6,968 nucleotides of DNA. Source: Christensenella sp. UBA7707 (lineage in GTDB: Bacteria > Bacillota > Clostridia > Christensenellales > CAG-138). Positions 1-6,206 of this stretch are shown here, in pieces. The translations under genes were made by a program, and so were the position numbers. Each line of letters begins with the position of its first letter. The stretch's first letter is position 1. Below the pieces are notes generated by a model. It did not search any database, was not told the DNA's origin, and saw nothing but the letters and a program-made list of their open reading frames with translations. The stretch lies in NCBI GenBank assembly GCA_002482435.1, contig DLFZ01000123.1, positions 5,713 through 12,680 on the forward strand, given 5' to 3'.

Positions 1-3000
1 ATCCAAAAGGCGCGGCTTGTTGAGCGCCGAGGCGAGCCGCGCAAGCGTAAGACTCCGTCCAAACGCCGTTTGATGCTCCTTTTCAAGCGCGCGAAGCACA
101 TTGTACGCGTTTTCAAGCGACGTGCGGGAAAGGTTGTAAATTGCCCGCTCGTCGCACCCACGCAAAAAGTCGGGCGTTTTGTAGGGCAGAATGAGGTTGA
201 TGGAATTCAAATGGTTGCCGCCGCGCGTAACGTCGCGCGCAACGCTGTCGCCACCAAAGAAGGGGTACATTACACTTTCGGTAAACCAGTATTTTAGGTT
301 CGGTACAAAGTATACGCTGTCGATCTCCATGCCGCGCGAATCCATAGAATCCTTTCCGCGGCCCGAAAGTATGCCCGTAACCACCATGGAAAGCTCCACG
401 CCTTCCTGTTCAAAGAGCCCGGAAACGCGCTCGAGACGCACGCCCTTGTTAAAAAGATCGTCCGTCAGGATAACGGGACGGTCGAAGGATTTTATGGCGC
501 GCACTTGGTTAAGAAGCGGCGAGTACCCCGGGTATTCGGTAATGGAAAAGCTTTTGATGTCGGCCGCAAAGGTTTTTTCCACATGCAGCGCCTTGGTGAC
601 GGTGTTTGGCACCACGATATCCGAAAGGATGTTGCCGTAGGGCACGCACATGTTCGGCCCAAGCTTGCGCCGCCCAAGGGGTACATCCAAAACCCCATTG
701 TGCCTTTGCACCTTTTCCACAAGCGCACGCATCAAAAGCTCCGCGTTGAACGAAAGCACAAGCTCGCCCGGGTACAGTGCGGCGAGGGCCGTTTGCAGGT
801 TTTTTCGCGCTTCCATAATGGCGCTGCGCACCTCGGGCGCGCTCAAAAGCGGCTCCTTCACGCACAAAAACGCATCCTCAAGCATCACCATGGGCGCGCG
901 CATATCCACATACATCGCGCCGCAATTCCCTTCGGCCGATAAAAAGCCCTTGCGCGAAAGCTCGCGGCAAAGCGCCTCATCGCCGTGGGTAAAGCAGATG
1001 GCGTAGGTATCGTCCCGCTCAAGGCTTCGTGCCAAAAGCTCGTTAAGCAATCGTGCCGGAGCATCCTCCATACCAAATTGCGGCGCGCCCGAAGAAGCGC
1101 TTTCGCCGGCATACACACAGTCAATCTCGAGCGCGCGTCCGGAAACGCGTGTGCGAAGCAGTTCCAAAACGGCCTCGTCACCCGTAATTTCACGGTGGTT
1201 TCGCGTGTCGAGCGTATGCCCGCAAGCAATGCCAAGCGTTCTGCCCCCGCCGTTTAAGGTAACAGCAAGAAAGCCCTTACGCCCCGCCGCATGCCGTACC
1301 GCATCCGCCACAAAGGGCGGCAGGGCAGCAAGCGAGCGCTCGAGCGCCGCGTCCGGCGCTGAATGTCGCGTAAACCAAGGGGCAGCCGGGCTTAGAGCGG
1401 TTTTGTATTGCGGCGCGCGCAAATACATGCCGTTTTCATAAATGTACCCTTGCGCCACAGGGTCTACAAGCATGGAAATATCGAGGTTTTTGTCGATGTT
1501 CTCGCGGATGCGCGAGGAGCTCACGTCCTCATAATACGTAGGCAGGGTTAAGGTGATAACCTCGCCCGTCAGCTTTTTCGCGGCCGCAAAGGGCTTTTCC
1601 GAGCCCTCCGATGCGCTTCTTGCAAATATGATATGGTCAAACGACGCCGCCGCTCCCGTGTCTTCAAAATAAGCGGAGGCGTTTTCGATTACATCCGTTC
1701 CCGCAACAAGGTAAAGCTTGCGCGGCGTAAAAAGCTCCTTCAACCGCCGCAAATCCGCAGGGTTGCCGATGTTGATGGGAAGCTCGTCGGGGAAAAGGTA
1801 CACGCCAAACCTGTCGGCCACCGACATGAGCGCGATCTGGCGCCGCATGAGCTTTGGCTGGGTGTACTTCGACCATGAAAACTCGTCGATGGAAAGGTAA
1901 ACCTCAAAGCCAAGCGCGAGAATTTCCTCCACGATGCGCTTATGACCCGCGGAAAACGGGTCGAACGTGCCGGGAAAAAACGCCGCGGCGGATGGCGGCG
2001 TGAAGCAAAATGCGCCAAAGCGTACCTCACACTCGGTAATGAAGCGGTAGAGGTGGTTGAGCATGGCGGCGGTGTTGAAAAAGTTGAGCTCGTTTTCCCG
2101 CCGCTCTGCGAGCAGGCACAAAAGCTTTTTTGCCACCAACGGAAAAAGTTCACGCCGCGCGGAAAGCGAAAGCACCCCGTTTGAGAACAGCGCGGCACAA
2201 AGCACGTTGAGCGCCACGCGCCCGATCTGGTCGTTGTAATGCGCAAGGCCCGTAAAGAGTGTGCCCAACAGCCGCATTTGCCGCACATTCAGCGTTTTTT
2301 GCCCGACCGCGTCGGGCAAAAGCGCACACACGAGCGCCGCGCCGATGGTATCGAGCGCCGCACAGGCTGCCGCTGTATTGCCCGTACGCACGGTTTTTTC
2401 AAGCGCATCGAACGTTTCGTCAAGCTCCTTTTCGGGTAGGTACCCCAAAAGCTTCCCGAGGCAGGGCGGAATGTAGCGCGTAAACTCATACTGACCGGTT
2501 TCAAGACCACGGCTTAAGTCCACCACGATCTCGTTGCATTGATCCACCGTTAAAAGCGGCGCGACCTCAAGCAACGCGTCGCCCGCACGGTCGCGCACGG
2601 GAAGGTGCTCGCTCACGCTCAAAAGATTGGATAGGTGCATGGCCGCGTGAAACGCGAGTGCAGGCTCCTTTTTCGCCTGTTCCAAAAGCCGCTCGATGTT
2701 GGTGATCTTCACCATCCAGTGTACGGCATTTTTCAGGTTTTCAAGATAAAGCGCCTGCAGCGGAGCGCCTTGGGGGACGGTGCTGTGAAGCCTATAAAAA
2801 AGCCACGCGGGCGCGGAGCCCTCCTCATAGGAAATGCCCGAAAGCACGCTGAAAAGCTCGACGCGCGCGTCATCGGGTCGCTCCTCGAAAAGCTTTTTGA
2901 GCGCGCGAAGCGCGCATACGTTCATACCCACCTCGGCGCTTTCAAGCATGGGCCGCGTATAGCGGATGAGCGCGCAGAGCTGCTCTTTTGTAAAAAGCGA

Positions 3001-4680
3001 TGCGGGAACATGCGTAAGGCTATCCGCCAAAGAAAAGCAGTCGTCATGCGAAAACCGGGAAAACTTCGCAAGGTATGCATCAAGGTACACCTTCGCGCTT
3101 TGCGCCGGGCAGAAGCGAAACACCCATTCCACCACCACCTTGAGCGAGTTTTTGATGCGCAATTGATGCTTGTAGGAAATTTTATGGTCGGGATGCAGCA
3201 AAAGCTCAAGATAATCGTTGAACAGCGCCGCTGCCTCGCTCAAAAGCTCGTCCACCGCGGGCGCGACCGCCGATTCGGGCGCGTGCTCGGGCAACTCCTT
3301 TTTGTAGGGCATGGCGCGGTTGGCAAGCACCCTGCCCATAATTTGCCCCGCATGCCTTCGCACGTCGCTTTCGTGGTGCATCAAAAGCTCGTAGAGAAAG
3401 CTCAAAAGCTGCAGCTTGTTGGCGCGCGACATGTAGGTAAAGTATTCCTCGAACAACCGTAGGTGCGTGCGTACGCTGTCGAGGTTTTTTTCGCTGCGCG
3501 CATTTTCCAAAAGCCGCGCAAACGACGCGTTGGAGCTTACCGCATGCATGAGCGTGATGTTGTGCCCAACCGCCGTGAGACGCAAAGCTTTAACCACCTC
3601 TTCGTCGTTTTTCAGCGATGCATCCAGCGTTGCAGGAACAGAAAGTGCCGTAACGAACGGGTCGGCGCTCACGCCCAAGGAAGCGAGATACTCCTCAAAA
3701 TCCCTAAGCTTATGGTACACACGCTCGTAGCGCGCGCGCTTTTCATCATCCACATTGTATAGCTTAGAAAAAATAGCCTCGCGCGCCTCGGGTAGCGGAA
3801 AAATACGCATTTGCTCGCGTCCGTCGGGTGCTTTTTCGCCGCGCACACGAAAATCAGAATAAATAAGTAGAAGCGATTCGATGGGCAGGTTTTCAAACTC
3901 AAGATCCCAAGTGGAATGGTTGGCGGCGATGTGCGCCACGGCGGGCATGCAGTTGAGACGAAGCCACTGGTCGGTAAAATAATAATGGAGGTAGGGGATG
4001 CGCTTTGCGTCGTTGCCCCGGCAGCCGAACTTGCCGATGTCGTGGCAGGCAGCAGCCGCGCTCACAAGCGCCACGTCCGCGTGCGCGCCCGCGCGGTTTG
4101 CCATGCGCGCCATGTGCACCGCAACGTGGTGTACGCCTGAGGCGTGCGCAAGCGGCGAAAACGGAAAAATCTCGTTGCCGATGCGCATCAGTTCCAAATA
4201 AAACGAATCCTCGCACGCGCGCACAAAGGCAAGGTATTCCTCGCGCACGCGGCTTTTTTCCCGTTCCTCCTCGGTAACAAACAAAAGATCATAAAGCGCG
4301 TCGTAAGGGCGCAGCGTACGCTCAAACGCGGCAAACTCGCGAAGCGCAATCAGGTAAAAGAGCATGGCTTGCTTTTGCCCTTCGCTTACAGGCGGCAAAT
4401 TGGAGGGGAAAAGCCCGTCGCTGAGTACGTCGTAAACAAACGGAAGCCACCCGCCCTGCGGTTGTTCGCAAAACGCCTCCATCACGCTCAGGCACACATT
4501 TAGCGTATCGCCGCAAAGCGTTTCCTTTTTAAACGCCGCGCGAAGCACAGCCTCGCGAAAGCCTTTCTCACTGAAAAGCGCCTTGAGCGCCTGACGCGAA
4601 AACGGCGCGTGCGGTGCGAACGATACCAAAAGTCGTTCGACAAGTGTTTTGTAAAAAGCCGTCAACGTTTCTTTTTTCAC
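1..4680 (-). CDS. Giant multidomain HD / nucleotidyltransferase / GNAT-like / PRTase-like protein (3' end outside window)
   Basis: One open frame of 1560 codons without a stop, cut by the left edge. From the GTG at 4680: residues about 180-330 are an HD phosphohydrolase-type domain (H184/H185, HDIGK at 213-217, D276 in IYSDF). About 340-890 is helical and HEAT-like, for example DVRRHAGQIMGRV near 440. About 900-1090 is a CoaD/NadD-like nucleotidyltransferase (FPGTFDPFSAGH ending at H913; SSSRIRENI from 1054). About 1095-1265 resembles a GNAT fold (LLNELLARSL, then ELSRKGF). About 1290-1520 is phosphoribosyltransferase-like, with a PRPP-loop-like VILTDDLFNKG around D1407-D1408. There is no signal peptide or membrane segment, so it is probably cytoplasmic. 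I recall similar long clostridial proteins labelled cytidyltransferase-related or HD-domain, with no established function. By that recollection only the last few dozen residues are missing. GTG 4680 is chosen for its AAGGGG site; in-frame ATGs at 4704, 4722 and 4764 are alternatives. Reaction and substrate are unknown. Confidence 0.9.
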   Translation of the reverse strand, partial: MKKETLTAFYKTLVERLLVSFAPHAPFSRQALKALFSEKGFREAVLRAAFKKETLCGDTLNVCLSVMEAFCEQPQGGWLPFVYDVLSDGLFPSNLPPVSEGQKQAMLFYLIALREFAAFERTLRPYDALYDLLFVTEEEREKSRVREEYLAFVRACEDSFYLELMRIGNEIFPFSPLAHASGVHHVAVHMARMANRAGAHADVALVSAAAACHDIGKFGCRGNDAKRIPYLHYYFTDQWLRLNCMPAVAHIAANHSTWDLEFENLPIESLLLIYSDFRVRGEKAPDGREQMRIFPLPEAREAIFSKLYNVDDEKRARYERVYHKLRDFEEYLASLGVSADPFVTALSVPATLDASLKNDEEVVKALRLTAVGHNITLMHAVSSNASFARLLENARSEKNLDSVRTHLRLFEEYFTYMSRANKLQLLSFLYELLMHHESDVRRHAGQIMGRVLANRAMPYKKELPEHAPESAVAPAVDELLSEAAALFNDYLELLLHPDHKISYKHQLRIKNSLKVVVEWVFRFCPAQSAKVYLDAYLAKFSRFSHDDCFSLADSLTHVPASLFTKEQLCALIRYTRPMLESAEVGMNVCALRALKKLFEERPDDARVELFSVLSGISYEEGSAPAWLFYRLHSTVPQGAPLQALYLENLKNAVHWMVKITNIERLLEQAKKEPALAFHAAMHLSNLLSVSEHLPVRDRAGDALLEVAPLLTVDQCNEIVVDLSRGLETGQYEFTRYIPPCLGKLLGYLPEKELDETFDALEKTVRTGNTAAACAALDTIGAALVCALLPDAVGQKTLNVRQMRLLGTLFTGLAHYNDQIGRVALNVLCAALFSNGVLSLSARRELFPLVAKKLLCLLAERRENELNFFNTAAMLNHLYRFITECEVRFGAFCFTPPSAAAFFPGTFDPFSAGHKRIVEEILALGFEVYLSIDEFSWSKYTQPKLMRRQIALMSVADRFGVYLFPDELPINIGNPADLRRLKELFTPRKLYLVAGTDVIENASAYFEDTGAAASFDHIIFARSASEGSEKPFAAAKKLTGEVITLTLPTYYEDVSSSRIRENIDKNLDISMLVDPVAQGYIYENGMYLRAPQYKTALSPAAPWFTRHSAPDAALERSLAALPPFVADAVRHAAGRKGFLAVTLNGGGRTLGIACGHTLDTRNHREITGDEAVLELLRTRVSGRALEIDCVYAGESASSGAPQFGMEDAPARLLNELLARSLERDDTYAICFTHGDEALCRELSRKGFLSAEGNCGAMYVDMRAPMVMLEDAFLCVKEPLLSAPEVRSAIMEARKNLQTALAALYPGELVLSFNAELLMRALVEKVQRHNGVLDVPLGRRKLGPNMCVPYGNILSDIVVPNTVTKALHVEKTFAADIKSFSITEYPGYSPLLNQVRAIKSFDRPVILTDDLFNKGVRLERVSGLFEQEGVELSMVVTGILSGRGKDSMDSRGMEIDSVYFVPNLKYWFTESVMYPFFGGDSVARDVTRGGNHLNSINLILPYKTPDFLRGCDERAIYNLSRTSLENAYNVLRALEKEHQTAFGRSLTLARLASALNKPRLLD
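2297..2321. repeat. Perfect palindromic hairpin inside the giant gene
   Basis: TTTTGCCCGAC and GTCGGGCAAAA form an 11-bp perfect inverted repeat with a CGC loop. On the coding strand it encodes LLPDAVGQK in the helical middle region, and no U-run follows in the sense direction. It may slow translation or be a coincidence of codon choice. Confidence 0.5.
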
Positions 4681-4687
4681 GCCGTTT

Positions 4688-4693
4688 CCCCTT
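4688..4693 (-). promoter_or_regulatory. Ribosome binding site supporting the GTG start of the giant gene
   Basis: AAGGGG lies 7 nt before the GTG at 4680, and the protein would then begin VKKETLTAFYKTL. The in-frame ATG at 4704 has only GGGGG at 11 nt. The ATG at 4764 has no clear site. The choice is a judgement, and the frame itself is not in doubt. Confidence 0.5.
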
Positions 4694-4720
4694 ACGCTTA
4701 ACATGGGTGTTCTTTCCCCC

Positions 4721-4749
4721 ATTATATACCACGCGCCGTCGCGAGAAAA
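4721..4749 (-). promoter_or_regulatory. Possible promoter for the giant gene
   Basis: A perfect TATAAT (-10, 4721-4726) lies in the spacer between the small gene and the giant gene. The hexamer 17 bp upstream is TTTTCT (4744-4749), a poor -35 with 3 of 6 matches. Transcription would start near 4714. That leaves about 34 nt of leader before GTG 4680 and almost none before ATG 4704. The -10 box alone could be chance in this short AT-rich stretch. Confidence 0.35.
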
Positions 4750-4777
4750 CAGCTTTTCGCCCATAGGGTCTCTGGTT

Positions 4778-4981
4778 TTAAGAAGCGGCACATATTTTCG
4801 GATACAAAAAAACCCCGCCCGGATCGCCGTCCGTATACGAGGTTTTTTTGCGGCTATAAAGTTTTTTGCTCTCCACCTTGCGCGTTACAGGCTTGATGCC
4901 TTCCCAGGTGCTTCGTTGCTGTTGATTGAGCTCCTTTTTTCTGCGCTTACTCAACTTTAAGCGCGGAACGAATTTTTGCAC
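4778..4981 (-). CDS. Small basic conserved-looking protein of unknown function (67 aa)
   Basis: The predicted 67-residue protein is rich in Lys and Arg, with stretches such as KLSKRRKKEL, KPVTRKVESKK and LYSRKK, and has no membrane segment or signal peptide. I recall small clostridial hypothetical proteins with a similar KPVTR-VESKK-Y-RKK pattern, but no assigned role. The basic charge suggests nucleic-acid or ribosome binding, which is inference. The GTG start at 4981 is chosen because AGGAGG lies 8 nt upstream; an ATG at 5023 would lie in the leader hairpin, about at the predicted transcript start. The gene has its own strong promoter, diverges from cysK, and precedes the giant gene on the same strand, with 97 nt to that gene's GTG start. 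Its last 20 or so codons overlap a terminator-like hairpin and A7 and T7 runs, so the true C-terminus may differ. Confidence 0.8.
   Translation of the reverse strand: MQKFVPRLKLSKRRKKELNQQQRSTWEGIKPVTRKVESKKLYSRKKTSYTDGDPGGVFLYPKICAAS
4806..4849 (-). terminator. Terminator-like hairpin inside the 3' end of the small gene
   Basis: On minus-strand RNA, A7-CCUCG (4849-4838) can pair with CGGGG-U7 (4817-4806): 12 base pairs including one G-U. The 20-nt loop contains a second small GGA/UCC stem. The GC part of the stem followed by U7 is the form of an intrinsic terminator. It lies 26 nt before the TAA stop of the small gene, so it is either a real terminator overlapping the coding end, an attenuator, or a by-product of Lys and Phe codons. 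The plus-strand version has a mismatch in the GC stem and is weaker. Confidence 0.4.
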
Positions 4982-4989
4982 ATTCGTTT

Positions 4990-4995
4990 CCTCCT
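4990..4995 (-). promoter_or_regulatory. Ribosome binding site of the small basic protein
   Basis: A perfect AGGAGG lies 8 nt upstream of the GTG at 4981. It fixes that start over the upstream in-frame ATG at 5023. Confidence 0.85.
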
Positions 4996-5005
4996 TTATG
5001 CAATT

Positions 5006-5027
5006 CCCCGCACAACAATGCACGGGG
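5006..5027 (-). promoter_or_regulatory. 5'-terminal leader hairpin of the small gene mRNA
   Basis: On the minus strand CCCCGUGCA pairs with UGUGCGGGG: 9 base pairs including two G-U wobbles, with a UUGU loop. It begins at, or a base or two inside, the predicted transcription start, and ends 10 nt before the Shine-Dalgarno. Such 5' stem-loops commonly protect mRNA from decay. On the plus strand the same bases form a stem with two mismatches followed by T5, so a weak terminator in that direction is an alternative reading. Confidence 0.5.
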
Positions 5028-5032
5028 TTTTT

Positions 5033-5061
5033 ATCGTAGCATATTTATGCGTTATTGTCAA
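5033..5061 (-). promoter_or_regulatory. Promoter of the small gene (extended -10)
   Basis: TTGACA (perfect -35, 5056-5061) is followed by a 17-bp spacer and TACGAT (-10, 5033-5038). TGC sits directly before the -10, making an extended -10 element. Transcription would begin around 5026-5028 and give a leader of about 45 nt. The spacer contains a 12-bp palindrome, listed separately. Confidence 0.75.
5039..5050. repeat. Palindrome within the minus-strand promoter spacer (possible operator)
   Basis: GCATA-TT-TATGC is a perfect inverted repeat lying wholly between the -35 and -10 boxes of the small gene promoter. A dimeric repressor bound here would block RNA polymerase. Half-sites of 5 bp in AT-rich DNA can arise by chance, so the operator role is inference. 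Confidence 0.35.
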
Positions 5062-5115
5062 TAAAACAAAGTGTTGCTTTTCATTTTCAATAATATTTTT
5101 CTTTGCATTTTTGTG

Positions 5116-5144
5116 TTGACAATTCGGCTGCTTTCGCATATTCT
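5116..5144 (+). promoter_or_regulatory. Promoter of cysK
   Basis: TTGACA (perfect -35, 5116-5121), a 17-bp spacer and TATTCT (-10, 5139-5144). The start would fall near 5151 and give a leader of about 30 nt, too short for a T-box or riboswitch. The upstream A/T tracts (5062-5115), shared with the divergent promoter, could act as UP-type elements. Confidence 0.75.
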
Positions 5145-5157
5145 TATATCATACTAA

Positions 5158-5167
5158 TCATATATGA
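5158..5167. repeat. Palindrome in the cysK leader (possible operator)
   Basis: TCATATATGA is a perfect 10-bp palindrome just downstream of the predicted start site and before the ribosome site. ATCATA also recurs with a 9-bp period at 5148-5153 and 5157-5162. The position suits a repressor responding to cysteine or sulfur supply, but I do not recognise a defined box, and the AT-rich composition makes chance plausible. Confidence 0.3.
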
Positions 5168-5170
5168 ATT

Positions 5171-5175
5171 GAGGG
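5171..5175 (+). promoter_or_regulatory. Ribosome binding site deciding the cysK GTG start
   Basis: GAGGG ends 7 nt before the GTG at 5183. The nearby ATG at 5164 is followed one codon later by TGA, so it cannot be the start. The N-terminus [16 protein letters not shown] fits the family. Confidence 0.75.
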
Positions 5176-5182
5176 TTTAAAA

Positions 5183-6112
5183 GTGAAGCTTTATCAAAGC
5201 CTTACCGAATTGATCGGAAATACACCGCTTTTGGAGCTTGTTAACTATCAAAAAGCCGAAGGGTTAAAAGCTCGCATCGCCGCGAAGCTTGAATACTTTA
5301 ACCCCGCAGGCAGCGTAAAGGACCGCATCGCACTCGCGATGATCGACGACGCTGAAAAAGCCGGAAAGCTTAAGCCCGGCGGCCTTATCATTGAGCCGAC
5401 ATCGGGCAACACAGGCGTTGGTCTTGCAAGCGTAGCGGCGGCGCGCGGCTACCGCGTAATTCTTACCATGCCCGAAACCATGAGTGTGGAGCGCCGCAAG
5501 CTTTTGGCGGCCTACGGCGCGGAGCTTGTGCTGACCGAAGGCGCAAAGGGAATGAAAGGCGCCATCGAAAAGGCGACCGAGCTTTTGGAGCAAAACCCCG
5601 GCAGCTTCATGCCCGGCCAGTTTGACAACCCCGCCAACCCAGCCGTTCACAAAAGAACCACCGGCCCCGAGATTTGGCGCGATACCGACGGACAGGTCGA
5701 TCTTTTTGTGGCGGGCATCGGCACGGGCGGCACAATCACCGGCGCAGGCGAATATTTAAAAGAGCAAAAGCCTTCCGTGAAGGTGGTTGGCGTGGAACCT
5801 GCAGCTTCTCCCATGCTTACCGAAGGGAAGAGCGGCCCACACAAAATACAGGGCATCGGCGCGGGCTTTGTGCCGCGCGTGCTCAATACCGGTATTTACG
5901 ACGAGGTGATTACCGTGCAAAACGACGACGCATTTGCGGCAGGGCGTGCAATCGCACATGCGGAAGGGCTTCTTGTCGGCATTTCCTCAGGCGCGGCGCT
6001 TCACGCGGCGACCGAGCTTGCAAAGCGGCCGGAAAATGAAGGAAAACTGATTGTTGTAATTCTTCCCGATACGGGCGAACGCTATCTTTCCACGGCGCTG
6101 TTCGAGGGCTGA
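5183..6112 (+). CDS. cysK: Cysteine synthase A (O-acetylserine sulfhydrylase)
   Basis: This is a PLP-dependent cytosolic enzyme that makes L-cysteine from O-acetyl-L-serine and sulfide, the last step of cysteine biosynthesis. The predicted 309-residue length is standard for CysK. Visible family motifs are IGNTPL at 11-16, the PLP-lysine motif NPAGSVKDR with K46, the substrate loop TSGNTG at 73-78, the phosphate-binding GTGGT at 180-184, [10 protein letters not shown] at 220-229, GISSGAA from 266, and [10 protein letters not shown] near the end. All key residues are present. It has its own promoter and ends in a strong hairpin terminator, so it appears to be monocistronic; cysE is not adjacent. 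Sister families such as cystathionine beta-synthase-like or O-phosphoserine enzymes share these motifs, but the length and the HKIQGIG segment favour CysK. Confidence 0.97.
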   Translation: MKLYQSLTELIGNTPLLELVNYQKAEGLKARIAAKLEYFNPAGSVKDRIALAMIDDAEKAGKLKPGGLIIEPTSGNTGVGLASVAAARGYRVILTMPETMSVERRKLLAAYGAELVLTEGAKGMKGAIEKATELLEQNPGSFMPGQFDNPANPAVHKRTTGPEIWRDTDGQVDLFVAGIGTGGTITGAGEYLKEQKPSVKVVGVEPAASPMLTEGKSGPHKIQGIGAGFVPRVLNTGIYDEVITVQNDDAFAAGRAIAHAEGLLVGISSGAALHAATELAKRPENEGKLIVVILPDTGERYLSTALFEG

Positions 6113-6154
6113 CGCTTCGCGGCGGAGTTTTACGAGCCGCCCGCTATAAAAATA

Positions 6155-6194
6155 CAAATCGGGCCTTCTCAAAGTGATGAGAAGGCCCGATTTT
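6155..6194. terminator. Bidirectional intrinsic terminator between cysK and the nitroreductase gene
   Basis: A perfect 15-bp inverted repeat (6156-6170 with 6179-6193; core TCGGGCCTTCTC) has an 8-nt loop. A-rich sequence lies on its left and T-rich sequence on its right, so the RNA has U residues after the stem in either direction. It sits 43 nt after the cysK stop and 12 nt from the stop of the opposing gene, as expected for a terminator shared by convergent genes. Confidence 0.93.
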
Positions 6195-6206
6195 GATTTC
6201 TCTTTT

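Noticed and set aside
1740..2288. A 182-codon minus-strand open frame
   Set aside because: It is out of frame with the giant protein inside its nucleotidyltransferase coding region and has a low-complexity Ser/Arg/Phe composition. The giant frame explains the same bases with conserved motifs.
2901..2915. GCGCGC-GAA-GCGCGC hairpin
   Set aside because: It is a short GC alternation explained by Arg/Ala codons (CGC, GCG) in the giant gene, with no U-run and no positional meaning.
2635..3462. A 275-codon plus-strand open frame, the longest opposite the giant gene
   Set aside because: It lies antisense to the giant frame, has no ribosome site, and its Arg/Lys/His-rich product has no recognisable motif. 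It is a shadow of biased codon use in the real minus-strand gene.
4703..4960. An 85-codon plus-strand frame opposite the small basic gene
   Set aside because: It lacks a ribosome site and runs antisense to a gene with a perfect AGGAGG and a good promoter.
5145..5182. Cysteine T-box or other riboswitch before cysK
   Set aside because: The predicted leader is only about 30 nt with no room for a T-box fold or competing terminator stems.
6120..6141. Small GGCGG/CCGCC hairpin just after the cysK stop
   Set aside because: It has a 5-bp stem with no following T-run. The perfect terminator 20 nt further on explains transcription end.
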